64,000 nt of DNA from JACMQX01 sp044225675 (GTDB taxonomy: Bacteria > Pseudomonadota > Gammaproteobacteria > Burkholderiales > Burkholderiaceae_C): NCBI GenBank assembly GCA_044225675.1, contig JBGAIH010000007.1, positions 93,999-157,998 of the forward strand. The letters run 5' to 3'. The notes under the pieces are model-generated. The model was not told the DNA's origin. It saw only the letters and a list, made by a program, of their open reading frames with translations, and did no database searches. Each line of letters begins with the position of its first letter. Positions within the stretch are counted from its first letter, which is position 1. Below are positions 8,868-17,463 of the stretch, in pieces. Made by a program: the position numbers and the translations under genes.

Positions 8868-9317
8868 ATGAGTAGCGAGAAGATTTCAAACGAAGACTAC
8901 CAGGAGCTCAAGCGCTTCATGGGCCAATTTTACGACTGGTACATGGCTCCTCCAGACGCGCGGCCAGAAGCTCATCCGCTCCACGTAGCGGAAACCATCG
9001 AGCGCAAATCATTGAGCAACGCGAAGCGTGGAGTTCTGATGGCAGTCAACGATATTGCCGAAGACACCTCAGCCTGGCACCCCGAGCAGGTCGCTGGGGC
9101 GGATGCGCGATTCGCCTCCCTTGGAATGCTTTCTCTGAGCGAGATTCGGCGACGCTATTCGAGGACCCATTTGCAGGTGCTCAAGCGGGGTGCGATCCGC
9201 TCAGAGACGGAGTACTACCTCGTGAAAGGGGTAGTTGATGGTGGCAGTATCGAACCTGGAGCTACCGAACTTTTTCGGCTACAGAAAATGATCGATGACT
9301 TTGAGGGCGCCCAGTGA
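8868..9317 (+). CDS. Hypothetical protein, atypical composition
   Basis: A 149-residue soluble protein that I do not recognise. Start chosen at the ATG at 8868 (MSSEKISNEDYQELK) because AAGGATC lies directly in front; an upstream ATG at 8793 in the same frame lacks support. It is charged and mostly helical in appearance (QELKRFMGQFYDWYM; LFRLQKMIDDFE), with no signal peptide, membrane segment or cysteine motif. Its codons use visibly more A and T than every neighbour (for example ATT, TCA, AAA, GAA), suggesting recent acquisition. It sits alone between the ABC exporter and the convergent DUF1178 gene. No function is proposed. Confidence 0.7.
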   Translation: MSSEKISNEDYQELKRFMGQFYDWYMAPPDARPEAHPLHVAETIERKSLSNAKRGVLMAVNDIAEDTSAWHPEQVAGADARFASLGMLSLSEIRRRYSRTHLQVLKRGAIRSETEYYLVKGVVDGGSIEPGATELFRLQKMIDDFEGAQ

Positions 9318-9460
9318 ATGGTCCATGCACTGGGCGAAAATCAGGCAAGCTTGGACGTTCGACCCCGGCTTGAATGCGATTGAATGAGGCGCAAGGGCAT
9401 TGCCCTGGTGGACATCGCGCAGCCCTGCGGCGCAGGGGCTTCAGGCACGCCGCCGCCGCC

Positions 9461-9937
9461 CTACTGCAGCGGCCCCTTGAGCGCCTTGGGAATGGGCAGC
9501 GGGACCACGCTGATTCCCTCTTCCAGCAAGGCTTCGGTCTCGGCCTGGGTGGCCTGGCCACGGATGCCCCGCTCCTCGGCCTCGCCGTAGTGCATGCGCC
9601 GGGCCTCTTCCGGGAAGCGCTCGCCGACATCCTCGGTCTGCGCCATGACCTGGCGCACCATGCTCATCCAGGCAGCCTGGAGTGCCGCTTCGGTCGCTAC
9701 CTCGCGTCGGCCTTCGTCCGGCGTCAGGGCAGGTTCTCGCTCCACGGCACGACGAGCCGGCTCGGGCCGCGCGCCCAGGTTCAGGCGGGCAGCCGTGATC
9801 TTCTTGGTGATGGTGGAGTCGCCGCACAGCGGGCATTCGACCAGACCGCGCGACAGCTGGCTCTGGAAGTCGTCTTCGGAAGCGAACCAGCCTTCAAACG
9901 CGTGCTGGTGCGCACATTGGAGGTCAAGAACTTTCAT
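9461..9937 (-). CDS. DUF1178 family protein
   Basis: A 158-residue protein of the DUF1178 family, recognised by its N-terminus MKVLDLQCAHQHAFEGWFAS, the zinc-ribbon-like CPLC around residue 35 and a conserved helical C-terminal half with PEEARRMHYGEAEERGIRG. Function unknown. It lies 10 bases downstream of the Nudix gene and is the last gene of the long minus-strand run behind the nuo operon, so it may be cotranscribed with it. Confidence 0.88.
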   Translation of the reverse strand: MKVLDLQCAHQHAFEGWFASEDDFQSQLSRGLVECPLCGDSTITKKITAARLNLGARPEPARRAVEREPALTPDEGRREVATEAALQAAWMSMVRQVMAQTEDVGERFPEEARRMHYGEAEERGIRGQATQAETEALLEEGISVVPLPIPKALKGPLQ

Positions 9938-9947
9938 GACGCGCCCA

Positions 9948-10523
9948 TTATCGCTGCCAGCTCAACTCCCAGCTGCCTGAAAGGACGTTCTGCAGCCACA
10001 GCGCGCCGACGAGCGTCTTGCTGTCGGTCACGCGGCCGTCGCGGCACCAGGTCTGCAGCTCGGCCGGCGTGGCGGTGAACAGGTCGAGGAACTCGCCCTC
10101 ATCGAGCTGCCGGGTGCCGGCCACGAGGCCGCGCGCGAACCAGATGTCGATGAATTCGGTCGAGTAGGAAATGACCGGATGGAGCAACCCCGCATGCGCC
10201 CATTCGCTGGCGGTGTAGCCGGTTTCCTCCAGCAGTTCACGGCGCGCGCAGACCAGGCGATCCTCGCCCTTGTCGAGCTTGCCCGCCGGAAACTCGATCA
10301 TCACCTGACCGACCGGATAGCGGAATTGGCGCTCCAGGAGCACGCGGCCATCGTCGAGCAGCGGCACGATCATGACCGCGCCGGGATGCACCACGTACTC
10401 GCGCGTGGCGCTCCCCCCGTCGGGCAGGCGCACCGTGTCACGGAAGGCGTGCAGGAAATGGCCCTTGAGCAGCTCGATGCTGCCGGTCCGCCGTTCGATC
10501 AGGTGCTCGTCGTCGGAGGCCAT
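9948..10523 (-). CDS. Nudix hydrolase, ADP-ribose pyrophosphatase type
   Basis: A 191-residue protein with a complete Nudix box at residues 81-103: G81, E87, R95-E96, E99-E100 and G102. Overall sequence resembles ADP-ribose pyrophosphatases (NudF type): an N-terminal domain followed by EFPAGK leading into the box. Expected reaction: ADP-ribose to AMP and ribose 5-phosphate, with Mg2+. Its start is 3 bases from the stop of the DUF2818 gene and its stop is 10 bases from the DUF1178 start. Its placement behind complex I suggests a link to turnover of NAD-derived metabolites (inference). Confidence 0.9.
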   Translation of the reverse strand: MASDDEHLIERRTGSIELLKGHFLHAFRDTVRLPDGGSATREYVVHPGAVMIVPLLDDGRVLLERQFRYPVGQVMIEFPAGKLDKGEDRLVCARRELLEETGYTASEWAHAGLLHPVISYSTEFIDIWFARGLVAGTRQLDEGEFLDLFTATPAELQTWCRDGRVTDSKTLVGALWLQNVLSGSWELSWQR

Positions 10524-10526
10524 GGC

Positions 10527-10829
10527 TCAGTGACGCGGCTTGTAGAGATAGCGCCAGACGAAACCGGGAAAGGCCAGCGTCACGAACAATGCGCCGGTGA
10601 CGGCATAGAACTCCCAGCCCTGCGCCGCGATCTGGCCGGCCCGATGCTCGAGCGCCAGCCCGAGCCCGCCGACCACGAAGTAGAAGACGATGAGTTCGAG
10701 CAGCCGCACCAGCAGATTCTTGGGCTGACGCAGCGGCACGACCGCGAGCAGCCGGGAGGTCACGAATGGGAGATTGGCCGCGACGAAAGCGGCCAGAAGA
10801 ACGATCCAGATGGAGACGGTTTGCGACAC
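10527..10829 (-). CDS. DUF2818 membrane protein
   Basis: A 100-residue protein with three hydrophobic segments (residues ~5-22, 43-60 and 73-92) and a basic C-terminus WRYLYKPRH. It matches the small DUF2818 family that follows nuoN in many Burkholderiales. No catalytic residues are evident. It starts 74 bases after nuoN. A complex I assembly or accessory role is suggested only by position. Confidence 0.85.
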   Translation of the reverse strand: MSQTVSIWIVLLAAFVAANLPFVTSRLLAVVPLRQPKNLLVRLLELIVFYFVVGGLGLALEHRAGQIAAQGWEFYAVTGALFVTLAFPGFVWRYLYKPRH

Positions 10830-10903
10830 GGCGGCACTCCGGGTTCAGCGGGTTCCGGCGCTCAGGCGGCCGGAGGGCTGCGCAGCGGAGCGCCGGCTCG
10901 CCA

Positions 10904-12391
10904 TCAGCTGCTCAGCGTCTTGACGATGGCCTGCGCGCAGAGCGTCATGAGGCCGCCGGGGACGATGCCGAGCACCAGCACCAGCGCGCCGTTGAACGAC
11001 AGCACCACGCGCACGTCGGCCGGCGCCGACACGGTCGTGGCGGTGATGGGCGCGTCGAAATACATCACCTTGACCACGCGCAGGTAGTAGAACGTGGCGA
11101 TCAGCGACATCATGACGGCGAACACGGCCAATGCGATGTAGGCCCCCTGGCCCGAAGACACCAGCGCCTGCAGCACGGCCAGCTTGGCATAGAAGCCCAC
11201 CAGCGGCGGGATGCCGGCCAGCGAGAAAAGGCAGACGGCCATCACGCCGGCATACAGCGGGCTGCGCTGGTTGAGGCCGGCGAGATCGGCGATCTCTTCG
11301 CTTTCGAAGCCCTCGCGTGCGAGCAGCAGGATCACGCCGAAGGTGCCCAGGGTGGTGAGCACGTAGGTGACCATGTAGAACATCGCCGAGCTGTAGGCGT
11401 TTTCGGCCGACAGCACATTGCCGTTGACCACGCCGGCCAGCAGGCCCAGCAGCACGAAGCCCATCTGCCCGATGGTCGAGTAGGCCAGCATGCGCTTGAG
11501 ATTGGTCTGCGCGATGGCCGCCAGATTGCCCACCAGCAGCGAGAGAACGGCCATGATGGCAAGCATCTGCTGCCAGTCGAGCGCCAGCGGCAGCAGGCCT
11601 TCGACGAGCAGGCGGATGAAGATCGCGAAGGCGGCCAGCTTGGGCGCGCCACCCACCAGCAGCGTGACGGAGGTCGGTGCGCCCTGGTAGACGTCCGGAA
11701 TCCACATGTGGAACGGGACGGCACCGAGCTTGAAGGCCAGGCCGGCGACGACGAATACCAGTCCGAACACCAGCACCTGATGGCGGATGTGGCCCGAGTT
11801 GACCGCCTTGAAGACGGCGCCGACTTCCAGCGAACCGGTGGCGCCATAGATCATGGACAGGCCATAGAGCAGGAAGCCGCTGGCCAGCGCACCGAGCACG
11901 AAGTACTTCATCGCGGCTTCGGTGGAGGTGGCGTGGTCGCGGCGCAGGGCCACCATGGCGTAGCTCGACAGCGTGAGGAGTTCGAGCCCGAGGTAGATCA
12001 CGAGGAAGTTGTTGCCCGAGATCATCACGAAGATGCCCAGCAGCGCAAAGAGCGACAGCGTGAACATCTCGCCGCCGCGCAGCATGCCGCGGTCGGCGGA
12101 GTACGGGCGGCCATAGACCACGGTCGCCATCATCGCGAGCGCGGCGAAGCACTTGAGCAGGCTGCCCATCGGATCGGTCACGACCATGTTGCCGAAGCCG
12201 TAGATCGAGCGGTCGCTCGCGGCGTAGAAGCCTTCGAGCAGGGCGACGATGCCCAGGGTGACGAGGGTCAGGACATAGGTGAGCGTCCGGCGGGGGCTGG
12301 TGACGGCGAGGTCGACCAGCGAGATCACGCACACCATGGCCAGAAGGAAGACTTCCGGCCAAACGGCGAGCCAGCTGTTGGAGTCAATCAT
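10904..12391 (-). CDS. nuoN: NADH-quinone oxidoreductase subunit N
   Basis: A 495-residue antiporter-like membrane subunit of complex I with about 14 transmembrane segments. The proton-channel region contains FKLGAVPFHMWIPDVYQGAPT, typical of NuoN, and the discontinuous-helix segment TNLKRMLAYSTIGQMGF. It forms one of three proton-pumping modules in the inner membrane arm. It starts 10 bases after nuoM and is the last nuo gene, followed by DUF2818. Confidence 0.97.
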   Translation of the reverse strand: MIDSNSWLAVWPEVFLLAMVCVISLVDLAVTSPRRTLTYVLTLVTLGIVALLEGFYAASDRSIYGFGNMVVTDPMGSLLKCFAALAMMATVVYGRPYSADRGMLRGGEMFTLSLFALLGIFVMISGNNFLVIYLGLELLTLSSYAMVALRRDHATSTEAAMKYFVLGALASGFLLYGLSMIYGATGSLEVGAVFKAVNSGHIRHQVLVFGLVFVVAGLAFKLGAVPFHMWIPDVYQGAPTSVTLLVGGAPKLAAFAIFIRLLVEGLLPLALDWQQMLAIMAVLSLLVGNLAAIAQTNLKRMLAYSTIGQMGFVLLGLLAGVVNGNVLSAENAYSSAMFYMVTYVLTTLGTFGVILLLAREGFESEEIADLAGLNQRSPLYAGVMAVCLFSLAGIPPLVGFYAKLAVLQALVSSGQGAYIALAVFAVMMSLIATFYYLRVVKVMYFDAPITATTVSAPADVRVVLSFNGALVLVLGIVPGGLMTLCAQAIVKTLSS

Positions 12392-12401
12392 TCGGTCGTT
12401 C

Positions 12402-13877
12402 TCACTTCAGTTTGGAGGTGGCCACATGCTTGAGCAGGTCGGCCACCGAGCTGTCCATCACATCGGTGAAGGGCTTGGGGAATACGCCCATCGCCAGCAC
12501 GGCGATCGCCAGCAGCGCCAGCACCAGGAATTCGCGGCTGTTGATGTCCTTGAGGGCCCGCACATCGTCATTGGCGACCGGACCGAGGTAGACCCGCTTG
12601 AACATCCACAGCGTGTAGGCGGCGCCGAAGATCAGTGCCGACGCTGCCGCCAGGCCGATCCAGAAGTTCGCCTTGACGGCGCCCAGGATCACCATCCATT
12701 CACCGACGAAACCGGCCGTCGCGGGCAGGCCGCAATTGGCCATCGCGAAGAGCAGCGCGAACGCGGCGAACTTGGGCATGGTGTTGACCACGCCGCCGTA
12801 GCTGGCGATCTCGCGCGAGTGCACCCGGTCGTACAGCACGCCGATGCACAGGAACATCGCGCCCGACACGAAGCCGTGCGCGATCATCTGCACCAGGCCG
12901 CCGGCCACACCCAGATCGTTGAAGATGAAGAAGCCGAGCGTGACGAAGCCCATGTGCGCCACGGACGAATAGGCCACGAGTTTCTTCATGTCCTGCTGGA
13001 CCATGGCCACCAGGCCGACGTAGATCACGGCGATGAGCGACAGCGCGATCATCAGCCAGGCCCAGCTGTGCGCCGCGTCGGGCGCGATGGGCATGGAAAA
13101 ACGCAGGAAGCAGTAGGCGCCGAGCTTCAGCATGATGGCCGCCAGCACGGCCGAGCCGCCCGTCGGCGCCTCCACGTGGACGTCGGGCAGCCAGGTGTGC
13201 ACCGGCCACATCGGCACCTTGACGGCGAACGCGGTGAAGAAACCGAAGAACAGCAGCGTCTGCGCGGTCTCGCCCAGGGGCAGCTTGTGCCAGGTGGCGA
13301 TGTCGAAGCTGCCGCCCGACTTGGTGTACAGGTAGACCAGTGCGATGAGCGTCAGCAGCGAGCCCAGCAGCGTGTAGAGGAAGAACTTGAACGCCGCGTA
13401 GATCCGGTTCGGCCCGCCCCAGATGCCGATGATCAGGTACATCGGGATCAGCGTCGCCTCGAAGAACACATAGAACAGGATGCCGTCGAGCGCGCAGAAC
13501 ACGCCGATCATGATCCCCGACAGGATCAGGAACGAGGCCATGTACTGGTTGACGCGTTCGGTGATCGACTCCCAGCTCGCCAGCACGACGATGACGGTGA
13601 TGAAGGCCGTCAACAGCACGAACCACAACGAAATGCCGTCGACACCCAGGTGGTAATTGACGTTGAAGCGGGCGATCCACGGCACGTTCTCGACGAACTG
13701 CATAGCCGAGGTGCCGAGCTTGAACCCGGTGTACAGCGGCAGCGTGACGAGGAACCCGGCGATGGCGCCGATCAGCGCGATCCAGCGCACGACGCGCGCC
13801 TGGTCATCGCGCCCGAAAGCCAGCAGGAACAGGCCGAAGAAGATCGGCGTCCAGATGGCGAGGCTCAGCAATCCCAT
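12402..13877 (-). CDS. nuoM: NADH-quinone oxidoreductase subunit M
   Basis: A 491-residue antiporter-like subunit. Channel-lining motifs are visible: the helix-5 glutamate in FYVFFEATLIPMYLIIGIWGG, the lysine-bearing AFAVKVPMWPVHTWLPDVH, and QQDMKKLVAYSSVAHMGFV. It pumps protons in the membrane arm of complex I between NuoL and NuoN. It starts 13 bases after the nuoL stop, within the operon. Confidence 0.97.
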   Translation of the reverse strand: MGLLSLAIWTPIFFGLFLLAFGRDDQARVVRWIALIGAIAGFLVTLPLYTGFKLGTSAMQFVENVPWIARFNVNYHLGVDGISLWFVLLTAFITVIVVLASWESITERVNQYMASFLILSGIMIGVFCALDGILFYVFFEATLIPMYLIIGIWGGPNRIYAAFKFFLYTLLGSLLTLIALVYLYTKSGGSFDIATWHKLPLGETAQTLLFFGFFTAFAVKVPMWPVHTWLPDVHVEAPTGGSAVLAAIMLKLGAYCFLRFSMPIAPDAAHSWAWLMIALSLIAVIYVGLVAMVQQDMKKLVAYSSVAHMGFVTLGFFIFNDLGVAGGLVQMIAHGFVSGAMFLCIGVLYDRVHSREIASYGGVVNTMPKFAAFALLFAMANCGLPATAGFVGEWMVILGAVKANFWIGLAAASALIFGAAYTLWMFKRVYLGPVANDDVRALKDINSREFLVLALLAIAVLAMGVFPKPFTDVMDSSVADLLKHVATSKLK

Positions 13878-13890
13878 TTTTGTTGTTCTC

Positions 13891-15912
13891 CTACTTGAGC
13901 CAGACGAAGTACGTCATCAGCACGAACACGCCCACCACCATCACCAGGGCGTAGTGGTAGATATAGCCCGTCTGGAACCAGCGCACGAGGCCGGCGAACA
14001 CGCCGACGACCTTCCACGAGCCGTTGACGAAGAAGCCGTCGATCACGGTCTGGTCGCCGCCCTTCCACAGGCCGGTGCCCAGGGCGCGTGCTCCGCGGGC
14101 CAGCACGTTCTCGTTGAACCAGTCCATGTAGTACTTGTTCTCGAGCAGCCTGTACAGCGGCTGCACGCGTGCCTTGATACCCGCCGGCAGCGCCGGATTG
14201 ATCATGTACATGTAGTAGGCCAGCGCCACGCCCACCAGCGCCAGCCAGAACGGCGCCGTCATCAGGCCGTGCAGCGCCATCTGCACCGCGCCGTGGAACT
14301 CGCGCGCCAGCGTCGCCATCGCCGGATGCTTGTCGTTGTCGACGGTGATCGCGTCCTTGAGGAAGTCGCCATAGAGCATCGGCTGGATTGTGAGGAAGCC
14401 GATCACCACCGACGGGATGGCCAGCAGCAGCAGCGGCACCGTCACCACCCAGGGCGATTCGTGCGGCTCATGATGCGCATCGTGGCCATGGCCGTGATCA
14501 TGGTCATCGTGATGGGCGTCCGGGTTCTGGTCGTAGCGCTCCTTGCCATGGAAGACAAGGAAGTACATGCGGAAGGAATAGAAGGCCGTGACGAACACGC
14601 CCGCGAGCACCGCGAAGTGCGCGAAGCCGGAGCCCCACAGATGGCTCTCGTGCACCGCTTCGATGATGCTGTCCTTCGAGTAGAAGCCCGCAAACAGCGG
14701 CGTGCCGATCAGCGCGAGCGAACCGAGCAGCGAGGTGATCCAGGTGATGGGCATGTACTTGCGCACGCCCCCCATCCAGCGGATGTCCTGGTTGTGGTGC
14801 ATGCCCATGATCACCGAACCGGCGCCGAGGAACAGCAGGGCCTTGAAGAAGGCGTGCGTCATCAGGTGGAACACCGCCACGGAATAGGCCGAGGCGCCCA
14901 GCGCGACCGTCATGTAGCCCAGCTGCGAGAGCGTCGAGTAGGCCACCACGCGCTTGATGTCGTTCTGGATGATGCCCAGGAAGCCCATGAACAGCGCGGT
15001 GATCGCGCCGATGACGAGCACGAAGCTGAGGGCCGTGTCGGACAGCTCATAGAACGGCGACATGCGCGCCACCATGAAGATGCCGGCCGTCACCATGGTC
15101 GCCGCGTGGATCAGCGCCGAGATGGGGGTCGGGCCTTCCATCGAATCGGGCAGCCACACATGCAGGGGAAACTGGGCGCTCTTGCCCATGGCGCCGATGA
15201 ACAGGCAGATGCAGATCACAGTCACCAGCATCCACTCGGTGCCCGGGAAACTGAGCTTGGCCAGTTCGCCGGCCTTCGCGAAGGCTTCGGTGTAGTTGAG
15301 CGTGCCGGCGAATGCGGCGATCAGGCCGATGCCGAGGATGAAGCCGAAGTCGCCGACGCGGTTGACCAGGAAGGCCTTCATGTTGGCGAAGATCGCCGTC
15401 GGCTTGTTGAACCAGAAGCCGATCAGCAGGTACGAGACCAGGCCCACCGCCTCCCAGCCGAAGAACAGCTGGAGCATGTTGTTGCTCATGACGAGCATCA
15501 GCATCGAGAAGGTGAACAGGGAGATGTACGCGAAGAAGCGGTTGTAGCCGGCATCCTCCTCCATGTAGCCGATGGTGTAGATGTGCACCATCAGCGACAC
15601 GAAGGTCACCACGCACATCATCATGGCGGTGAGGCCGTCGACCAGGAAGCCGACCTCCATCTTCAGGCCGCCGACCACCATCCAGGTGTAGAGCGTCTCG
15701 TTGAAGCGCGCGCCATCGAGCGCCACGCTCTTGAGCGTCATGGCCGAGATGATGAACGCCACCAGGACGCCCAGGATGGTCAGGCTGTGGGACAGGCGTC
15801 GGCCGATCCAGTTGCCGCCGAAGGCCGTGCCGAAGATGCCGGCAAGGGCTGACCCCACCAGGGGCGCCAGTGGCACCGCAAGCAGGGTTGAAGCAGATAG
15901 CGTTGCGCTCAT
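13891..15912 (-). CDS. nuoL: NADH-quinone oxidoreductase subunit L
   Basis: A 673-residue distal antiporter-like subunit with about 16 transmembrane segments and a long C-terminal region that should include the lateral helix. Characteristic motifs are FFGWEAVGLVSYLLIGFW, GKSAQFPLHVWLPDSMEGPTP (split here as GKSAQFPLHVW and LPDSMEGPTP) and KRVVAYSTLSQLGYM. An odd feature is a cytoplasmic or periplasmic loop at residues 467-484 made almost only of His and Asp (nine His in eighteen residues). It starts 17 bases after nuoK. Confidence 0.97.
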   Translation of the reverse strand: MSATLSASTLLAVPLAPLVGSALAGIFGTAFGGNWIGRRLSHSLTILGVLVAFIISAMTLKSVALDGARFNETLYTWMVVGGLKMEVGFLVDGLTAMMMCVVTFVSLMVHIYTIGYMEEDAGYNRFFAYISLFTFSMLMLVMSNNMLQLFFGWEAVGLVSYLLIGFWFNKPTAIFANMKAFLVNRVGDFGFILGIGLIAAFAGTLNYTEAFAKAGELAKLSFPGTEWMLVTVICICLFIGAMGKSAQFPLHVWLPDSMEGPTPISALIHAATMVTAGIFMVARMSPFYELSDTALSFVLVIGAITALFMGFLGIIQNDIKRVVAYSTLSQLGYMTVALGASAYSVAVFHLMTHAFFKALLFLGAGSVIMGMHHNQDIRWMGGVRKYMPITWITSLLGSLALIGTPLFAGFYSKDSIIEAVHESHLWGSGFAHFAVLAGVFVTAFYSFRMYFLVFHGKERYDQNPDAHHDDHDHGHGHDAHHEPHESPWVVTVPLLLLAIPSVVIGFLTIQPMLYGDFLKDAITVDNDKHPAMATLAREFHGAVQMALHGLMTAPFWLALVGVALAYYMYMINPALPAGIKARVQPLYRLLENKYYMDWFNENVLARGARALGTGLWKGGDQTVIDGFFVNGSWKVVGVFAGLVRWFQTGYIYHYALVMVVGVFVLMTYFVWLK

Positions 15913-15929
15913 CGTTGGTTCTCTTGGTC

Positions 15930-16238
15930 TTAGCCCTTGAGCGTGTTCAGCTCATCGACATTGATGCTGGACTTGTTGCGGAACAGCAGCACCAGGATGG
16001 CCAGGCCGATCGCAGACTCGGCGGCCGCCACCGTCAGGATGAAGAACACGAAGATCTGGCCGTGCATGTCCCCCAGGTAATGGGAGAAGGCCACGAAGTT
16101 CATGTTGACGGCCAGCAGCATCAACTCGATGGCCATGAGCAGAACGATCAGGTTCTTGCGGTTCAGGAAGATGCCGATGACCGACAGGGCGAACAGCATC
16201 GCACCCAGCGAAAGATAGTGTCCGAGCGTGAGCGTCAT
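15930..16238 (-). CDS. nuoK: NADH-quinone oxidoreductase subunit K
   Basis: A 102-residue three-helix subunit with the conserved membrane glutamates in IELMLLAVNMNFV and AAAESAIGLAILVL. It lies between NuoA/J and NuoN in the proton path of complex I. Its ATG at 16236-16238 overlaps the nuoJ stop by four bases (ATGA), indicating translational coupling. Confidence 0.97.
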   Translation of the reverse strand: MTLTLGHYLSLGAMLFALSVIGIFLNRKNLIVLLMAIELMLLAVNMNFVAFSHYLGDMHGQIFVFFILTVAAAESAIGLAILVLLFRNKSSINVDELNTLKG

Positions 16239-16900
16239 GCCTTGGTCTCCACGGGATCTGCGGGGGGCGCAGGCGGCGCGGCACGTGTCGCGTCGAGCTT
16301 CACGATTTCCATGCGGTCGCGCGCGCGGACCCGGACCTGGTCGCCCGGATCCATGTGCTTGCTGTCCTTGCGCTCGCGCAGCGTCAGCGCGATGGCAGCC
16401 ACGATGGCCACCAGAAGGATCACGGCGGCCACCTGCAACGGATAGAGGTACTGGGTGTAGAGCAGGATGCCGAGCTCTCGCGTGTTCGAGTACTGCGCGG
16501 CCACCTGGCCTGCTGCCGTGGCCGTGGCGACTGCGGCCTTGGGCTCCTCGCTGCCGCGAAAGCCGCCCATGAGCACGGCCGCCATCTCGAGCGCAATCAG
16601 CGCGCCCACCGTGGCAGCGAGCGGAAAGTGCTTCCAGAATCCCTTGCGCAGGCTGTCGACGTTGATGTCCAGCATCATGACGACGAAGAGGAACAGCACC
16701 ATCACCGCGCCGACGTAGACCAGCACCAGCGTGATCGCCAGGAACTCGGCCTTGAGCAGCAGCCAGACGGCGGCGGCCTGGAAGAACGCCAGCACGAGGT
16801 AGAGCGCCGCATACACGGGGTTGCGCGCCGTGATCACGCGAAAGGCGGCAAACAGCAGCACGATCGCGAACAAATAGAAAAGACCCGTCTTGACGTCCAT
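16235..16900 (-). CDS. nuoJ: NADH-quinone oxidoreductase subunit J
   Basis: A 221-residue membrane subunit with five helices. The family motif is LVYVGAVMVLFLFVVMMLDI, which forms the pi-bulge helix 3 region. The C-terminal 50 residues after the last helix are a charged, proline-rich tail not needed for the core fold. Starts 33 bases after the nuoI stop and is coupled to nuoK by overlap. Confidence 0.97.
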   Translation of the reverse strand: MDVKTGLFYLFAIVLLFAAFRVITARNPVYAALYLVLAFFQAAAVWLLLKAEFLAITLVLVYVGAVMVLFLFVVMMLDINVDSLRKGFWKHFPLAATVGALIALEMAAVLMGGFRGSEEPKAAVATATAAGQVAAQYSNTRELGILLYTQYLYPLQVAAVILLVAIVAAIALTLRERKDSKHMDPGDQVRVRARDRMEIVKLDATRAAPPAPPADPVETKA

Positions 16901-16933
16901 GGATATGTTCTTCTGGTACTGGTTGGGCGGGGT

Positions 16934-17449
16934 TCAGCGGTACTTGGCGTCCGCAGCCTTGGCAGCGGCGATCTCGGACTCGTAGCGGTCACCGACGGCC
17001 AGCAGCATGTCCTTGGTGAAGTAGAGGTCGCCGCGCTTTTCACCGTGGTATTCGAAGATGTGGGTCTCGACGATCGAGTCGACCGGACAGCTTTCCTCGC
17101 AGAAGCCGCAGAAGATGCACTTGGTCAGGTCGATGTCATAGCGCGTTGTGCGGCGCGAGCCGTCGTCGCGCACGTCGGACTCGATGGTGATGGCCATCGC
17201 GGGGCAGACGGCCTCGCACAGCTTGCAGGCGATGCAGCGCTCTTCGCCGTTTTCATAGCGGCGCAGTGCATGAAGGCCGCGAAAGCGCGGCGACAGCGGC
17301 GTCTTTTCTTCGGGGAACTGCACCGTGATCTTGCGGCTGAAGGCGTAGCGGCCGGTGATGGCCAGACCCTTGAACAGTTCCACCAGCATGAAGCTGGACA
17401 GGAAGTCCTTGAGCGAGAACGGAGCGGGCGACAGGGTTTGGGAAGACAT
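16934..17449 (-). CDS. nuoI: NADH-quinone oxidoreductase subunit I (2x[4Fe-4S] ferredoxin)
   Basis: A 171-residue peripheral-arm subunit carrying clusters N6a and N6b. Two CxxCxxCxxxCP sets are complete: C72, C75, C78, C82 and C111, C114, C117, C121. It passes electrons from NuoG to cluster N2 on NuoB. Start chosen at 17449 (MSSQTL), where GGAG lies about nine bases upstream. An in-frame ATG at 17467 would add six residues and overlap the nuoH stop by four bases; either is possible. Confidence 0.95.
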   Translation of the reverse strand: MSSQTLSPAPFSLKDFLSSFMLVELFKGLAITGRYAFSRKITVQFPEEKTPLSPRFRGLHALRRYENGEERCIACKLCEAVCPAMAITIESDVRDDGSRRTTRYDIDLTKCIFCGFCEESCPVDSIVETHIFEYHGEKRGDLYFTKDMLLAVGDRYESEIAAAKAADAKYR

Positions 17450-17463
17450 CGTGGGTGACTCCG

